Shown: positions 1 through 17,164 of the stretch, piece after piece | Layout: each line of letters opens with the position of its first letter | Numbering within the stretch: position 1 is the first letter of the stretch | Assembly (NCBI GenBank): GCA_963693365.1 | Contig: CAVNZM010000006.1 | Span: forward strand, 8,680,001 to 8,744,000 | Reading direction: 5' to 3' | Source of the DNA: Amoebidium appalachense | Lineage: Eukaryota; Ichthyosporea | DNA: 64,000 bases | Notes under the pieces: model-generated | What the model was told of the DNA's origin: nothing | Seen by the model: only the letters and a program-made list of their open reading frames with translations | Database searches by the model: none | Translations under genes and position numbers: made by a program

Positions 1-946
1 GGATCTCAGGTCGTTTAAACTTTACACTGATTGGATTATACTTATCCTAGGAATGCGTGTCGTTCCAGATTTCCATGCAGCCGTCAGGGCTGTCAACAGC
101 AGCGCCCAGGGGTACTGATTGGGGCCACAACAACGGTCCTAAGATCAAGAGAAATGATTCTTAATTTTCTCTAACTTTTAAACAACTGGTTCTACATGGG
201 TACAAGTCATAGCAAATATCCTTTTGGGACAATCTTTTTCACTATTTATAACCACCCAGGCTGGAGAAAACCCTCGACAGCTGCGACACCTCAAACAAAA
301 CAAACTTTTTTCACACCCTGGTCAATACATTTCCGCCAATCATATTGATGAAGTGGGGTGTCAACCGGATCCCCCTAGATGTCAACATTCGACAACATTT
401 GATTCAACATTTTTACAGACATGCTGACACAGAGCTGAACCCTTCAGTATAAAAAGGAGGTGTTTATCTTTAAAGTATGTGCAAATGCTATCTGAAGTTA
501 ATTTGATACCTTTTTTCTTCATTCATACAACATGTTTCAGAAGCCCTTGATATGGTTAGCCGGCGCAGGTGGCAGGTTTTGGCGAGTAATCCTGACGTCA
601 TAGATCGCATTCCAGCTGTACATTGGTATGCGGTAGACATAGCTCTATGAATTGCAGTGTCCAATCATCTTCTTCTGCGTTTGGGACGGCATTGGCAACG
701 TAAATAAATAACTGAGAGTGTCACAGTTTCTTACCAGAAAACGGCAGCTTTGCAGGCCCTTGCCGTCTTTTGTGCTGTATATGCCTTTTCAGTGGTGTGC
801 GTTATAGCTATCGCCCATGTTCATACAGCAACTACAGCTGTTAGAATACACCCGTCGCTAAATGAAATCTTGGATGCCAGAGAGTGTACTTTTTTGACTC
901 GCTTGAATACCATTGAAGCACAACACTTTTCCTCCGCGAATCGAAA
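1..946. other. Upstream region of the NADPH oxidase gene
   Basis: I see no convincing gene here. There is a TGACGTCA palindrome at 593-600, and CCAAT motifs near 335 and 660 could belong to the promoter of the gene starting at 947. A hydrophobic open frame at 750-983 has no ATG start (it begins TTG) and overlaps the next start, so it is not called. Confidence 0.5.
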
Positions 947-2215
947 ATGGCGCCGCACCATTTTCACCAGGGTCAACAATTGAACCCTGCGCATGAATTG
1001 AGGGGGTCAGGGCCGGCTGGTTTCGATGAAGTGAATTTGTGTAGTTGTAATGTTGTCGAGAGTAATGAGGTAGTGGATAACAAGCAAGGGAGCGCTAGTA
1101 TTGTGAGCATAGAGCGCGTACGTAAGGCGTCACAGGAGAGTACAGCCGGGTGGGGTGTGTATTTGCTAGAGCAGGCGTCAGGCAGTGTGGGTTTCCACTC
1201 ATCAACACCGGTACCACAAACACACAAAACCACCACACAACAAACGCACCAAACAGGGCAAACAGAGAGCGTACTTACTACGACACACGCACCAATTACT
1301 GTTTCTGACACACAAGCACCAAAATCAAGCAAAACCCTTCGCAGGCACCACACTGTTGACTGGGGCAGTTCTTCGTTCTCAGGCAGTGGTCTGTTCGACC
1401 ACGTAAACAAACCTGGCCCCGGTCCTGACCTATACGAGGAGGTGCTCCAACTGATAGACCAACTGGGCCTGGTTGATGTTAGCCAGGACGAACTACAACG
1501 GCGGCAGCAGTGCGAAAGTGCACACGTGCGCACCGAACAGGTAACTGGAAACACGGATACGCCACAAGATGACGCGAAAGACCTAATGAGCCAAATCAGT
1601 TTTGCGGCCGAACCAGCCAACATTTCTTCTGTTGCCGGAAGAGATTCTGGCAACACCCCTTCCGACGCTCTTCCGTCCGAAGGCAAAAGCGGCAACATGC
1701 CGTTTAACACATCTCATCCCGGCAACAGGCCAACCCAGGAGGCTCTGTATGGAACATCATATGACCCTTCCGAATGGGACGTAATTACTGCACAAACAAT
1801 TCACGAGGAAATAGACCTCCCCGCAGCACCAGCAAATCAGCATCAATCGAAGACAGCGCGAAGGAAGCTCTCGGTAGAGCAGCCAAACGATGGACCTAAA
1901 TTCCACGAGCGATTCTCGTCAGTCGAGATATGGTGGGCGGACAATGCCCTGTTGTACACCGTGTATGGCATTATCACGCTTCTTAACACCGTCATGTTCT
2001 TTTGGGGTGCTTTGTTTTTCGTTAAGGTTGGAATGGATGGCCAGTTGCCTAGCACTTTGATGGCCTGTCTCCTACCCATTGCAAAGGGTGCAGGGCGGAT
2101 CATCACTTTCGATAGCGCACTGCTCCTTCTGACTGCGTGCAAGGCCGGTACTGGGCGCCTCCAGCGCACACCACTGAACCTAGTGTTCCCCTTCGACCAC
2201 GTCATCCCCTAGGTT

Positions 2216-2263
<48 letters not shown>

Positions 2264-2516
2264 TTCCCCCCCCCCCTCCCCCCTTCCCCCCGTCGTACAC
2301 ACAAACACACCACACACCTAGCCTTCCCTCTCTTCTTGCCTTTTGCCTGTACACAGTTTATTCTGGTTGCACTTTGGGTGTTCCGTGCAGAGCATCTTAG
2401 TTTCAACAATCATGGGCAATGGGGAAAGAAGCGGAAAGGGCCCTTCACCAAACGATATGCATTCGCTAAAGGGCCTTCCTTTCCATATAGAAAGAATTTT
2501 ATTGGTGCGTGCATTT

Positions 2517-2561
<45 letters not shown>

Positions 2562-3537
2562 CCCCCAACAACAACAAACAGAATACATCGTCACCTTGCA
2601 CTCTGGATTGCTGTGTGTTCGGTCATCCACACCATCCCCCACATTGTATTCCTGGCCACCAAGAATGTCAGTTTCCGCTCGGGCTTCCTTTTCTGGCGTG
2701 AGCAGCTATGTCTGGAACATATGCCTGCGACGATGTTGTTCGTGACAGGAATCCTCCTTCTTTTGGTGATCTTCACGATGGTTATTTCGGCCAGCGAATT
2801 TGTGCGCCGAAGAAACCACCGGGCCTTTTGGATTATTCACGTTGTGGGCATCGTCACGGTCTATGCCCTTCTGGCCATGCACGGCTTGCACGGGTAGACT
2901 TCCTATCCCCTCCCTTTCCATGCGTCTCAACCTTCCGTTTTATTCCCCTCCCTTTCGTCGCAAACACAGTGCTCACTCACTCACACACACACACCAGCCA
3001 CGTTCCCCCCTGTCGTGATTTACCACCGTACCATGAACGCACCTTGCCTCGACCTTAGCATCTGGAAGTACGGATTGGCTTGCACAAATAATTTTTTCTG
3101 TGCACTGCTGGATGTCTGCATTCTAACCCCCTCCCCCGCCCCCCCTCCACCAACACACACATACACACACAGGTCTGCGCTGTTCACCGTCTATTTCCTT
3201 GCCGGCCCCATGGTGCTCTACTTCTTTGACCGCCTCCTCCGCATGACCCAACAAACCCGTAAACCCTATGTGGTTTATTGCAAAGCCCTGCCTGGTGGCA
3301 TCACCAAGCTTGTGCTCTCACGGCCCCAGGGTTTCAAACACAGAGCGGGACAATATGTCGAAATTCGGTGCACGGGAATTTCCATGGCGGAATGGCACCC
3401 GTTTACTATTGCGTCGACTCCCCTGGACAGCCATTTAGTGTTTTACATCAAAGCAGAGAAGAATTGGACGTGGGAGCTGCATCGAAGGGCAAAGAGCTGC
3501 CCTGAGGATACCTGGTACCTCGGCCAGGTGTGTAGAG

Positions 3538-3578
<41 letters not shown>

Positions 3579-3610
3579 AAAAAAAAAAAAAACACATACG
3601 CACACGCGCG

Positions 3611-3696
<86 letters not shown>

Positions 3697-4650
3697 CCAT
3701 TGCTTTCTTATTTCTTCCATAATATACCACCTCTTATTGTATCCGAGGCCATGGTGTGGATGTGTGTATGGGCCTTTTCTTTTTTTCTTTTTTTTTTCTT
3801 TTTCCCGCTATTTTCTTTCTTTCTTCTTTTCTTTATTTTTCTTTTTTTTTTTTTTTATGTGGGGGCGGGGGGGGGGGGGGGGGGGGATCTGTATAAGGAT
3901 AAGTATAATAAACGAAGAAAATGCATAAGACAGGAAGAAGAAATGGTTTTCACACAACCCAATTTCCATATTCAGGTCCACATCCGTGGACCGTACGGCG
4001 CGCCAGCACAGCACGTGGGGGACTTTGAAGACGTGCTTCTAATTGGCTCCGGTGTGGGCATGACGCCATTCTGTTCTATTTATAACTCCCTGGCCGCCGG
4101 CGCGTGCCGCAAGACCCGCAACAACACCTTTATGTCTCGTGCAAGCTCATTCCTCTACACCAAGTTCGGCCACACTTCCCCACCCCTCCTCTCAAGCAAA
4201 AAAACTGAAGAGATGAGTCTTCTGGTGAAAACCAGCTCTGTTCAGGCGATTTTAGACCGTGCCGCCGTTGAGATTCAACACAGCAACGAGCGACCCATGC
4301 GCAAGAAACAAACTGAGCATGGGGAGAAGATACCGTCGGCTGATGCGCATCACGTGATCAATGTGAACGGCGTGGAGACCTTTGAGGATGATATTACACC
4401 CACAACGGCTGCTGTGGCTGCACAGCAAGTGGCAGAGGATGAGGAGCGGAGCCGTGCAAGGTGTGCATGCCTGTCTCCCCTCCTTCCCCTCCCCCATCCC
4501 CCCCCCCCCCCCCCCCCCCCCCCCCCGACGCTCCCCTTCTGCCCCTTCTTCTATAGACACACCTGTCATCCCACCTCTGCTCCTTTCCATCCTCATGCAT
4601 ATGGTCACCCCAAAAAACCTTAGCTCCTTTGCTTCCTCCCCCCCTCTCCC

Positions 4651-4695
<45 letters not shown>

Positions 4696-5962
4696 ACCAC
4701 CACCACCACCACCACCACCACCACCACCACCACGGACACATATGCACACACTAATACCTGCTCCTTTCCAAAATTCTGCAATCACGCTCCATCTGACTTC
4801 TCCTTTCAACCCTGTAACGCATTCTAATCCCCCCCCCCCCCCCCCCCCCCCCCCCACCCACCCACCCCACCCCACCCCCCTCCTCAGGTGCTACCGGGAC
4901 TACTGCCACTACAGCGACATGCGCCACTACGACCAGGGGGGGTTCTGGAAGGTCGAAAAAACCCGCATGTGGGTTGCCTATCTGCAGAGCCTGACCGTGC
5001 ACATGGTCGGGTTGCTCTGGCAGTCCACCATGTTCTGCATCGTATTTCTGGGCCTATTCTTGGCCCAGTTCACATACCACCTCACTGCGTACATCCCCGA
5101 CGACGCGGTACTGATCGGTATTGGGATTTTCCTTCTCGTCGTAAACTCGATTGAGACCGTTGTACTTCTCGTGCGATGGGTTCTTACGTATTATGTTTAC
5201 GGTCGGCCATATGCTGTTTCCCGTTGCGGCATTCTTGATTTTGCTGCACTTCTTCCTCGAATGGCAAATTTGGCTTTGTGGGCACAGGCGGTTTACGGCG
5301 CATTAACGGAGAGGCACGACACGCTGCTTGGGAATATGGACGACGCGGCACACGAGGCATCCGAGGTGTCGTATTATGCCATGGCCGCGGGATTTTCGGA
5401 GGGGGTGCAAATGCTTCTGCTCATCACTAGAATGTTCTTTTACCGCTCGGTACTCTCTGCACCCGAGAAGACTTCATTGCGCAGCGGGCGTGGAGGTGCA
5501 AAAAACCCCCACGGACAGGCCGACACATCCAACAAGGACCCCCTTTCCCGCGATAAAATGGTGCAAATTGTTTGGTGCTCTCAGACGGCGCAGCAGCTTT
5601 TGTGGTTTGTCGACGACGTCAGCGAACGCGAGACTCACCCAATGGAAAACGTCCATATCGATTTTTACGTCACACGGCAGAAGAAGCGCCCCACTCGCCA
5701 CGAGGAGGGCGGAGCCCAACTCAACAACGTATCGATCCAAAATTCCAAATTCCACTTTGGAAACCGGCCGAACTGGGAGGATATCCTAAAAATCCGCCTG
5801 GCCGAGTTCACCGGCAAGACCGAAACCAAAACTTTGGGGGTGTTTGTTTGCGGTGGAAAACCACTGCAGGATGGGGTCAAGGGTGCTGCTAGGAGGGTGC
5901 AGAGGGCACACAGGTTGGCTGGCGGGCAGTGCCGTATTGTTGTGCGATGCGAAAATTTCTGA
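947..5962 (+). CDS. NADPH oxidase / ferric-reductase-like flavocytochrome with an extra membrane insert
   Basis: Predicted exons: 947 to about 2212, 2582-2893, 3173-3527, 3976-4460 and 4888-5962, giving about 1,160 residues. Family role: electrons pass from NADPH through FAD and two membrane hemes to oxygen or a metal. The first ~330 residues are Ser/Thr/Gln-rich and probably disordered; no EF-hands are visible. Membrane helices follow near residues 334-358 and 371-400. The FPFD motif sits at the exon 1 end. Exon 2 has a histidine pair spaced H-x13-H (IHRH...VIHT) and a second pair in FWIIH...AMHG. The FAD motif is HPFTIAST; the NADPH motifs are GSGVGMTPF and, near the C-terminus, FVCGGKP. 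The protein ends in ENF, as NOX proteins end in Phe. Unusually, several hundred residues with about four hydrophobic helices separate the two NADPH motifs. Exon 2-5 phases agree; the exon 1/2 join does not (see findings). Confidence 0.85.
4770..4855 (+). repeat. 3' end of an intronic sense-oriented repeat, last NADPH oxidase intron
   Basis: The sequence has the family's ending: TGTAACGCATTCTAAT (TTCTAAT at 4822-4828) followed by a long C tract that runs to the CAG before exon 5 at 4888. It therefore looks like branch point plus pyrimidine tract. Confidence 0.45.
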
Positions 5963-6745
5963 TCGTGATTATTGTAATTGGCCGTAATGGTATTTCGTAG
6001 TTTTTCTGTAACGGTGGTGCTTTTTTAGAATTTAATAGTGGGGTTTTCTTCTTTTCCAGTTTTGTGCGTTTTCGTAGTTTGAATACATCTAATAGTGGGG
6101 TTTTCTTCTTTTCCAGTTTTGTGCGGTTTCTTAGTTTGAATACATCTTTTTTGCTGAATGAGTAACTAAATCTAAACGTATTACGTACGACATTTTTTTT
6201 TTTTTTTTTTTTTTTTACAACTAATGATATATGAGCCCATCAACATTGGGCAAATGATTTTCAAAAATAATATAATATATACACTGTCAGGTACTACGTG
6301 TTTGTTTGACAAATCTGTATCATGCTACGCCGGCTGGCCAGGCTAGTAGCTTGAAATATGAGCTATAATGTGCATATGTGTACTAATACAAACCCATTTG
6401 AGTGTCCTGGGCCACTAAATGATAACACTCCGCAGAGTTCTTTGTGTGTGTTCGTGGGCGTGTGCGTGAGTCTGACTTAGCGTTTGTGTGTGTCCATGCG
6501 TGTGCGTGGGGACACCTGTGTTGGTGTGTGTGTGTGTGTGTGTGTGAGCGCGCGCGCGCGTGTGTGTGTGTGTGTGTGCTCACGGATGTGTGTGCAATCA
6601 CAAGTGTGTGTGTGTGTGTGTGTGTGTGTTGGTGTGTGTGTGCACGTGTGCACACGGTGTGCATATGAGTCACGGCGTTGTGTGTGTCGTGGACGTGTGC
6701 GTGAGTCAGCTTTTGTGTGTGCACACGCTCGGGGTCACGTGTGTT

Positions 6746-6835
<90 letters not shown>

Positions 6836-7600
6836 CGCGCGTGTGTGCACATACGTGTTTTTTCCTTCTTCTCCTTTTGAAGGGGTGGAGGGAGAGGGGG
6901 GGGGGAGAGGGGGAGGGGGGGGGGGGGGGGGGGGGGGGGAAGGGGAATCCCGGAGGGGGGGACCCCGGGTGGGGCACATGTGGTTTGAAGTGTATGTGTA
7001 TAGTCAAATGCATGCATACGTGTACGAGTATCGGCCATGCATAGTACGCACAACGCACTCAAGGGCCAAGTATATAGCAATTTGCACTATGATATACAAG
7101 CATCATCATATATTTGACAGGCCCGCAGCCGCTGGCCACTAGCAGGCCTAATTAGATCTGTAGCAATTGGCTACCAATTGGTGATTTTAGGACGGCCATA
7201 TTGCACATGCACAATGTGATGTGCACAGCCCCCCCCCCCAAAAAAGAGAGAAAGCCTGAGAAGAAGAGGAAGAAGAAAAAGAAACCAAACGATTAGCTAC
7301 TTTCTTCGCTAGCCTTTGAAAGTCGCACATTACTGTGCTACACAGCCAATGGCTAGGTAGATACTGTACAGCCGTATTTGCTCTGTCAATATATACTTCA
7401 AAAGCCACTCTATGAAATACCCGCTCGTGCATATCATATAACGTCGATACCGGAATATGGGTTCACACATGCACACACAGCGCGCGCGTGCGCTTGAGTT
7501 TGGACAGACTGGCACACACTTGCACCCACACCGTTTTTCAACTGTAGTACATTAACGACATCTCGGAATTCAAGCTCATTCGATGAAGTCGTGATTTCTC
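5963..7600. other. Spacer downstream of NADPH oxidase
   Basis: No gene is seen. The stretch holds a 57-bp tandem duplication (6034-6147), a T tract near 6193, large TG arrays (about 6520-6850) with a CG-alternating core, and a G tract near 6917-6939. Confidence 0.5.
6034..6147 (+). repeat. 57-bp direct duplication containing acceptor-like sequence
   Basis: Two head-to-tail copies start at 6034 and 6091 with few differences. Each contains a pyrimidine run ending in TTTTCCAG, which resembles a 3' splice site, followed by TTTTGTGCG. It lies 70 bp after the NADPH oxidase stop, probably in the 3' UTR. Confidence 0.8.
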
Positions 7601-7619
7601 AGGGTTAGCCGGTGCCAAC

Positions 7620-8393
7620 ATTTTAGGCACTTTAGTATTGCTTAGGCTAACGAATGTTACAACTTTCATGTTTGGATTGTCGTCTGCTGTTTGTCGTATG
7701 GAGGAATTGTCTCTTCGTTTTTGTTTTCATTTAGTTAGGATACCTGATGGTCACCCTCTTTATGCTTTCCTTCCCCCCCTCCCTCCATCCCTCTTCCCCC
7801 CGATCCACCAACGCTACTTCTGAATGTCCTCAGCCTACCCTCTTTCAACCTGATTCTTCCTCTCGCTATCTCACTCCCTCTTTCTTTTCTCTTCCTGTTT
7901 TTTCTGCCTTTTCGCGTCATTACCATACGCAGTTTAAGTTTCTTTCTCGTTCTGATAGAGAAATCAAGGTAAAACTCAGTCGGCATGTGTTATGTTCCTT
8001 AGGCAACACCGTACTGATCATTATCGCTTTTTGGGAGCTTTGGCAGGATATATTTCTCCTGCTGTACGTATGGATACCACCCTAGTAGATAAGTCTGTAT
8101 GGTGCTCTGATGTTGATATTGCCTGGGAAGTTGTGCAGTGGCGTTGTAACTTTTGTTTCCATCGCCGCTGGTGCCACTTGTGTGCTGAACTTTTTAATTG
8201 CAAGCATGTTAATAGGTGTGAGTTTTTATGCCGCGTTTTACCTCTTTCCCTACGGGTCTCTGCTACACTGGCTGGCAATGTGACCACTTTAGACTTTTTG
8301 TTGAATTCTGTTGGTCGTCACATTGAGTATTTATATGATTTTCACACAGTGTTCAGGTATCTCAGTATGCACTTGTTACTGGATAACTCGTAA
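7620..8393 (+). pseudogene. Decayed reverse-transcriptase-like C-terminal region (possible non-LTR element relic)
   Basis: Three overlapping frames read on through apparent frameshifts: about 7620-7823, 7747-7985 and 7992-8393. The first contains SAVCRMEELSLRFCFHLVRI, the last a Cys/His cluster, WCHLCAELFNCKHVNRC, spaced C-x2-C-x7-H-x3-C. This resembles the C-terminal zinc knuckle of non-LTR retrotransposon polymerases. Third codon positions are T-rich, unlike the C/G-ending host exons (compare L10a), which suggests transfer or a mobile origin. No catalytic polymerase motif is in the window. The assignment is inferred from pattern alone. Confidence 0.35.
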
Positions 8394-8634
8394 AGTTTTT
8401 ATTGTCTTCTCAGGATGCGTGCATACTTGCATGTCTTTCCGTCGAATAAATCCAGTCAAAAGAAAAAAAACTTTCATGGGGCGCCCAACACTGGGGCCCC
8501 CAATTTACCATTGTACACTAGGTATTTGCCTTTAGAAGACATCCAAAAATACACACATGTTATCCGAGACCTACAAAAAACCTAAGGGGCTTCTGAGGCT
8601 TTGGCAAACCTAAAATCATTAGTCTCCCGGGGAC

Positions 8635-8693
<59 letters not shown>

Positions 8694-8882
8694 AAATAGC
8701 TGTTCCTACCTGTCACCTCACAGTCATACGAGCTGCCATGTTCTTTACCTCCTTTCTCCATTCCAGTGCAACGGCTACCAAAAACAACTGTCGTTTGACT
8801 TCATTCGTGCATACTATTGGCAACCCTCCCCCCCCCCCCCCCCCCCCCCCCCCCCTTCCCCCCCCCCCCCCCTCCCCCCCCC

Positions 8883-8913
<31 letters not shown>

Positions 8914-9102
8914 ACAAAAAAAAAAAAAACTCTATAAGCTACTATGCTATTATTCATAGTATTTATGAATGAATCGAGAGGTTAGGTGAAAACCATAATG
9001 AAAATAATAGACCTTAAATAGATTACCAGAGAGGCAAAAAGCACCGTCATTCGATAAGGTTGGGCACCGGCCGTGGGGCACACTCGGTGTCTAGGGCCGT
9101 GC
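8394..9102. other. Spacer with long poly-C tracts
   Basis: No gene is seen. Long C tracts occur at about 8637-8692 and 8826-8899; the latter is followed by a short CA and A run. Confidence 0.5.
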
Positions 9103-13410
<4,308 letters not shown>

Positions 13411-14305
13411 GTTGGCAAGCACTTATGTGTGTATATAAACTAATCTACATGTCAAAGTAGGGGAAAAAATGGTTGGGTACCGGTGTCACTCGATCAGATC
13501 TAATAGCTGGATGGCAAGTGTTGCATGTTTGATTCTGAATTCACACCGTTTGTTTACGCTCGTGTGGCAGTTTGACGGCCAAAAAACAAGGAAAGAACCT
13601 ATTTATTAGATAGAGAACGCTTCAATTATTCTGTCGAGACTCACCCTCTAAACCTTAGAAATCAATGGAGGAAAGTGAGATTGGACCTTACTACTTCAAA
13701 CTGGATCTTTGAGTTAAACCCAATGACCTCGAGCTCGAGCTCGTACCAGATTTGGCCAGGTTTCAAGAAACATCTTTCTTCAGGCATGAAAATGTTTTCT
13801 GTGACATATGAAAATAGAAATCCACACCCAAACTTTTCCTACACAGACTGAACGTTCCTGGTCATCATGAAGATTTGTGTTTCGGAAAGTCCCAGCTGGT
13901 GCGAAAGCTCAAAAGGCTGCAGCCAATCAGCGACAATAAAGCCGATGCGCGCTCCTCCAATCGTTTCGTAGAAGAATCTATTTTTGGCACCCTCATTAAT
14001 TTATGTACCTATTCTTAGCACCTGACGTCATACGGCGTCAAGAGCCAGGATCCGCTCCGGCTCCAACAGTTGTGGTTGTCGACGTCTCGAAGAAATTAAA
14101 AAACAGGACTAATAAGGCTGACCCTAAACCTCCTGAGGTAACTTTTAGTTTGCCCTTTTTACACAGCGGAGGAGGTTTCATTGCTCAAACGCTTGCTTTT
14201 AATGCAGAAGCTGTAATCTGTGGGACACGAGGATCTCTGCACCAGCCTTGAACTGAACTTTACACCCCATTGTAAATCCTGTTCTGCCTTCGTATAATCT
14301 CGACG
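13411..14305. promoter_or_regulatory. Shared divergent promoter region of the two tetraspan genes
   Basis: This 895-bp spacer separates the opposed start codons at 13410 (-) and 14306 (+). It holds a CCAAT box at about 13921-13927 (AGCCAATCA), another near 13955, a TGACGTCA palindrome at 14023-14030 and a TATATAAA-like site near 13431. A frame at 14003-14134 ending in a good donor (GAG|GTAACT) could be an upstream exon but I could not link it in phase to the ATG at 14306. Confidence 0.5.
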
Positions 14306-16351
14306 ATGTGGAACTGCAACATGGCAGCCATTCGCCTGGTGGGGCTCATAACCATGGGCTCTGTGTTCATTTGTACCGTAGCAACTGTCATCGGCCTGCT
14401 GACGACTGACTGGTTCGTCAGCGATACCATAAATGGTAGGTTTACTTTTTTTGGCTGGGATGCATGGTTAAGACGACCCTGCTTTCGTTATTGTTTTATT
14501 GCTTCAGGAGTTCAAACATGTCGTTCTTATTGGGCCTTACATTAAATGGTTACTTCCCACGGTCCTGGGACTGTGGAGCGCCACACGTTTGCTTTTCTAG
14601 TGAGAGGAGCGGGTCATTAGGGGGCTAGCCACAAGCCAGCATGTTCTGATGCCTCTCTCCACAGTTGGAATTGCGTCAGGGTGCTCGGCACGGAACGTGA
14701 CCACCGAGGTGCACATTGGTGGGCAGAACTCAACTGTGGTGACCATCACTTTCTGCACCCACTTCAGCGTTTCTGATCTGCAGGGCCCGCTTGAAAAGGT
14801 ATTTGCGGCCCTTTTATTCCCCCCCCCCCCCCCCCCCTCCCCCCCTCCCCTCTCCCCTTCCCCCCCCTCCCCCTTCTCCCCCCCCTCTTCCCCCCCCCCG
14901 CCCCTACCAACCTCTTTTTCCCCTCCCCGATTCTACCGACACCCTTTCTTTCTTTTCTTTCCCCCCTCCCCCCCCCCCCCCCCCCTCCCCCCTCACCACC
15001 ACCACCACCACCATCACCACCAACCAACTCTTTTTCCCCTCCCCGATTCTACCGACACCCTTTCTTTCTTTTCTTTCCCCCCCTCCCCCCCCCCCCCCCC
15101 TCCCCCCCCCCCCTCACCACCACCACCACCACCACCACCACCACCACCACCCAATCACCCGCCCCTCCGGCCAACGTTACCTGATCTCCTCGACTTGTCC
15201 TTTCATCCACCTTCGTCGATGGAGCTCAAATCTCTGTTGCCGTATGATTTTGGGCCACAACACCGTATTTCATTTCAAGATCTACATGCATGCTCTTGGA
15301 GGAGGGAAGGGGGGAAGGGGGGGGGGGGGGGGGGGGGGGGGGGGGAGGGGGGGGAAGGGGGGGGGAAGGAGAGGAAGCGGTGTCTGGGACGTCGCACTCT
15401 AGATATTGTGCCCCTGTGGGACAAACACCCTTTCGACATTGGCCTCTTTTCAGCAACCCTGCCCCCCTTCCCTCCCCCCTCCCCCCTCCCCCCCCCCCCC
15501 CCCACCCTCTCGCCTCCAGCCCAAATTGGCACACGTGCCACAACACACACACACACACACACACCGCTCTCGCGCGCGCATACCCCCCCCCCCCCCTTCA
15601 GAGGTGTCCTTTCAGGACAGACCACTGTGTGGAGACCGCTTTACTTCCATGCAACCGGGCATGGTTGCTCTGTGTCGTGCATCTGTAAGCACATACACAT
15701 TTTTCGCTGCACTGCATTAGTTTGCACACACATCTTCACCGTTTTGCTCACCTTGCTTGCATAAGCAACCCTGCTCGTCTTTGATCAAGACGGGTTGACC
15801 CGCCCAAGCTCAGTTGATGCTGCTGTCTGAGTTGGAGTGTCGTATATACGCGGGCTAAGGGGTCGAAACTCAGACGCAATTGATGACTTGGGTCCTCCCT
15901 GAGGATGGGCTCTGCTTATGACGCATACTGTGCACATGGCTGATGTTGCATACTTGAATGTTTGCCTTTGCATGTGTCCTGCACCATGCTTCTCGTCGTG
16001 TATGCGTACTTTGTACCGTGTTCCGCATTCAAACCCCCCCCCCCCCCCCCCCTCTCTCCCTCCGACGGCGAGGGGGGTACAAGTGGGGGCAAATTACACA
16101 TAAACCACGTCTCTCGCCTTTGCCTCCGCCACTCAACCCCTCACACGGCTCAGAATCCCCTTTCCTCCAATTTGTTCACCTGTCTAAACGAAATTTCATT
16201 TCATTTTTAATGTCTTTGTGGTTTGCAGATTATCTTTGGGCTCCTGGTGACCAGCATTCTGCTTGGTCTGGGGGCACTGTTCAACCTTCTGTTTGCAATG
16301 TGCAAGCGCCTGGGTGGCCTGAACTTCTACATGCTCGCCTTCAACGTATGC

Positions 16352-16387
<36 letters not shown>

Positions 16388-16861
16388 CTCCCCCTCGTTC
16401 CCTTTCTTCGGACTCTGTGACACATTCTAGATTGCCCTCCTCGCCCCCTTCAATCCCCCTCTTCCCCAGCCCTACTACCACTGAGGCTCATCTACACAAA
16501 TTCACGTAAACCCTCCATGCATCCACCCACACAGGCTCATACACATATGCAAACGGACACGCGGGATGTGCACACACGCAAAAACAAATAAACGATGCGT
16601 TGCACACTACAAGCAACATCGTTCCATTCTTTACTGCTGTATACCCGGTTTTCCCCCTTTTCAAGGGCATGATCTAGGTGCATATGAAATATACCCTTAC
16701 CTATGAATCCCATGGAGAAAATTCGGCGCAAAATAAGGATGGCAGAGAAATCAAGCAAACTGATTGGTAATCAAAGAAAAAGGGCACAAGATGGGACGCG
16801 ATGGGAAGATACGTAGGCTAACTAGTTCGGGGTTCTGCATGCACGTAAATGAACTTATGAA

Positions 16862-16896
<35 letters not shown>

Positions 16897-17083
16897 TCCC
16901 CCCTAGCCCTCTCTCGTTTTTCCCCTTCTCTAACTCTTACGTGGTTGCACAAAGGCACACAAAATAATAGCGTAACTGAACATCCCCTCCCCGCCCCCCT
17001 CTTCCCCCCCCCCCCCCCCCCTGCACACACCCAAGCGAGCTCACACACTCGTGACGCGCACACTGATTTAATGCCCATTCCAA

Positions 17084-17164
<81 letters not shown>

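Noticed and set aside
4382-4860. Poly-Pro/poly-Gly frames over C/G tracts (also at 2209, 14764, 32014, 37063, 45453, 59834)
   Set aside because: Homopolymer translation inside introns and spacers. Only the downstream part of the 4382 frame (from 4888) is coding.
8475-8505. GGGGCGCCCAACACTGGGGC, resembling a tRNA-Lys primer-binding site of LTR elements
   Set aside because: Inexact match, no paired LTRs or downstream gag/pol in the window.
14003-14134. ATG frame ending in a good donor, upstream of tetraspan gene 2
   Set aside because: No phase-compatible partner before the ATG at 14306; kept only as a note in the promoter entry.
15806-15871. A true tRNA gene in copy A
   Set aside because: Only the promoter-like boxes are recognisable; the segment does not fold into an evident cloverleaf with a CCA-side acceptor stem.
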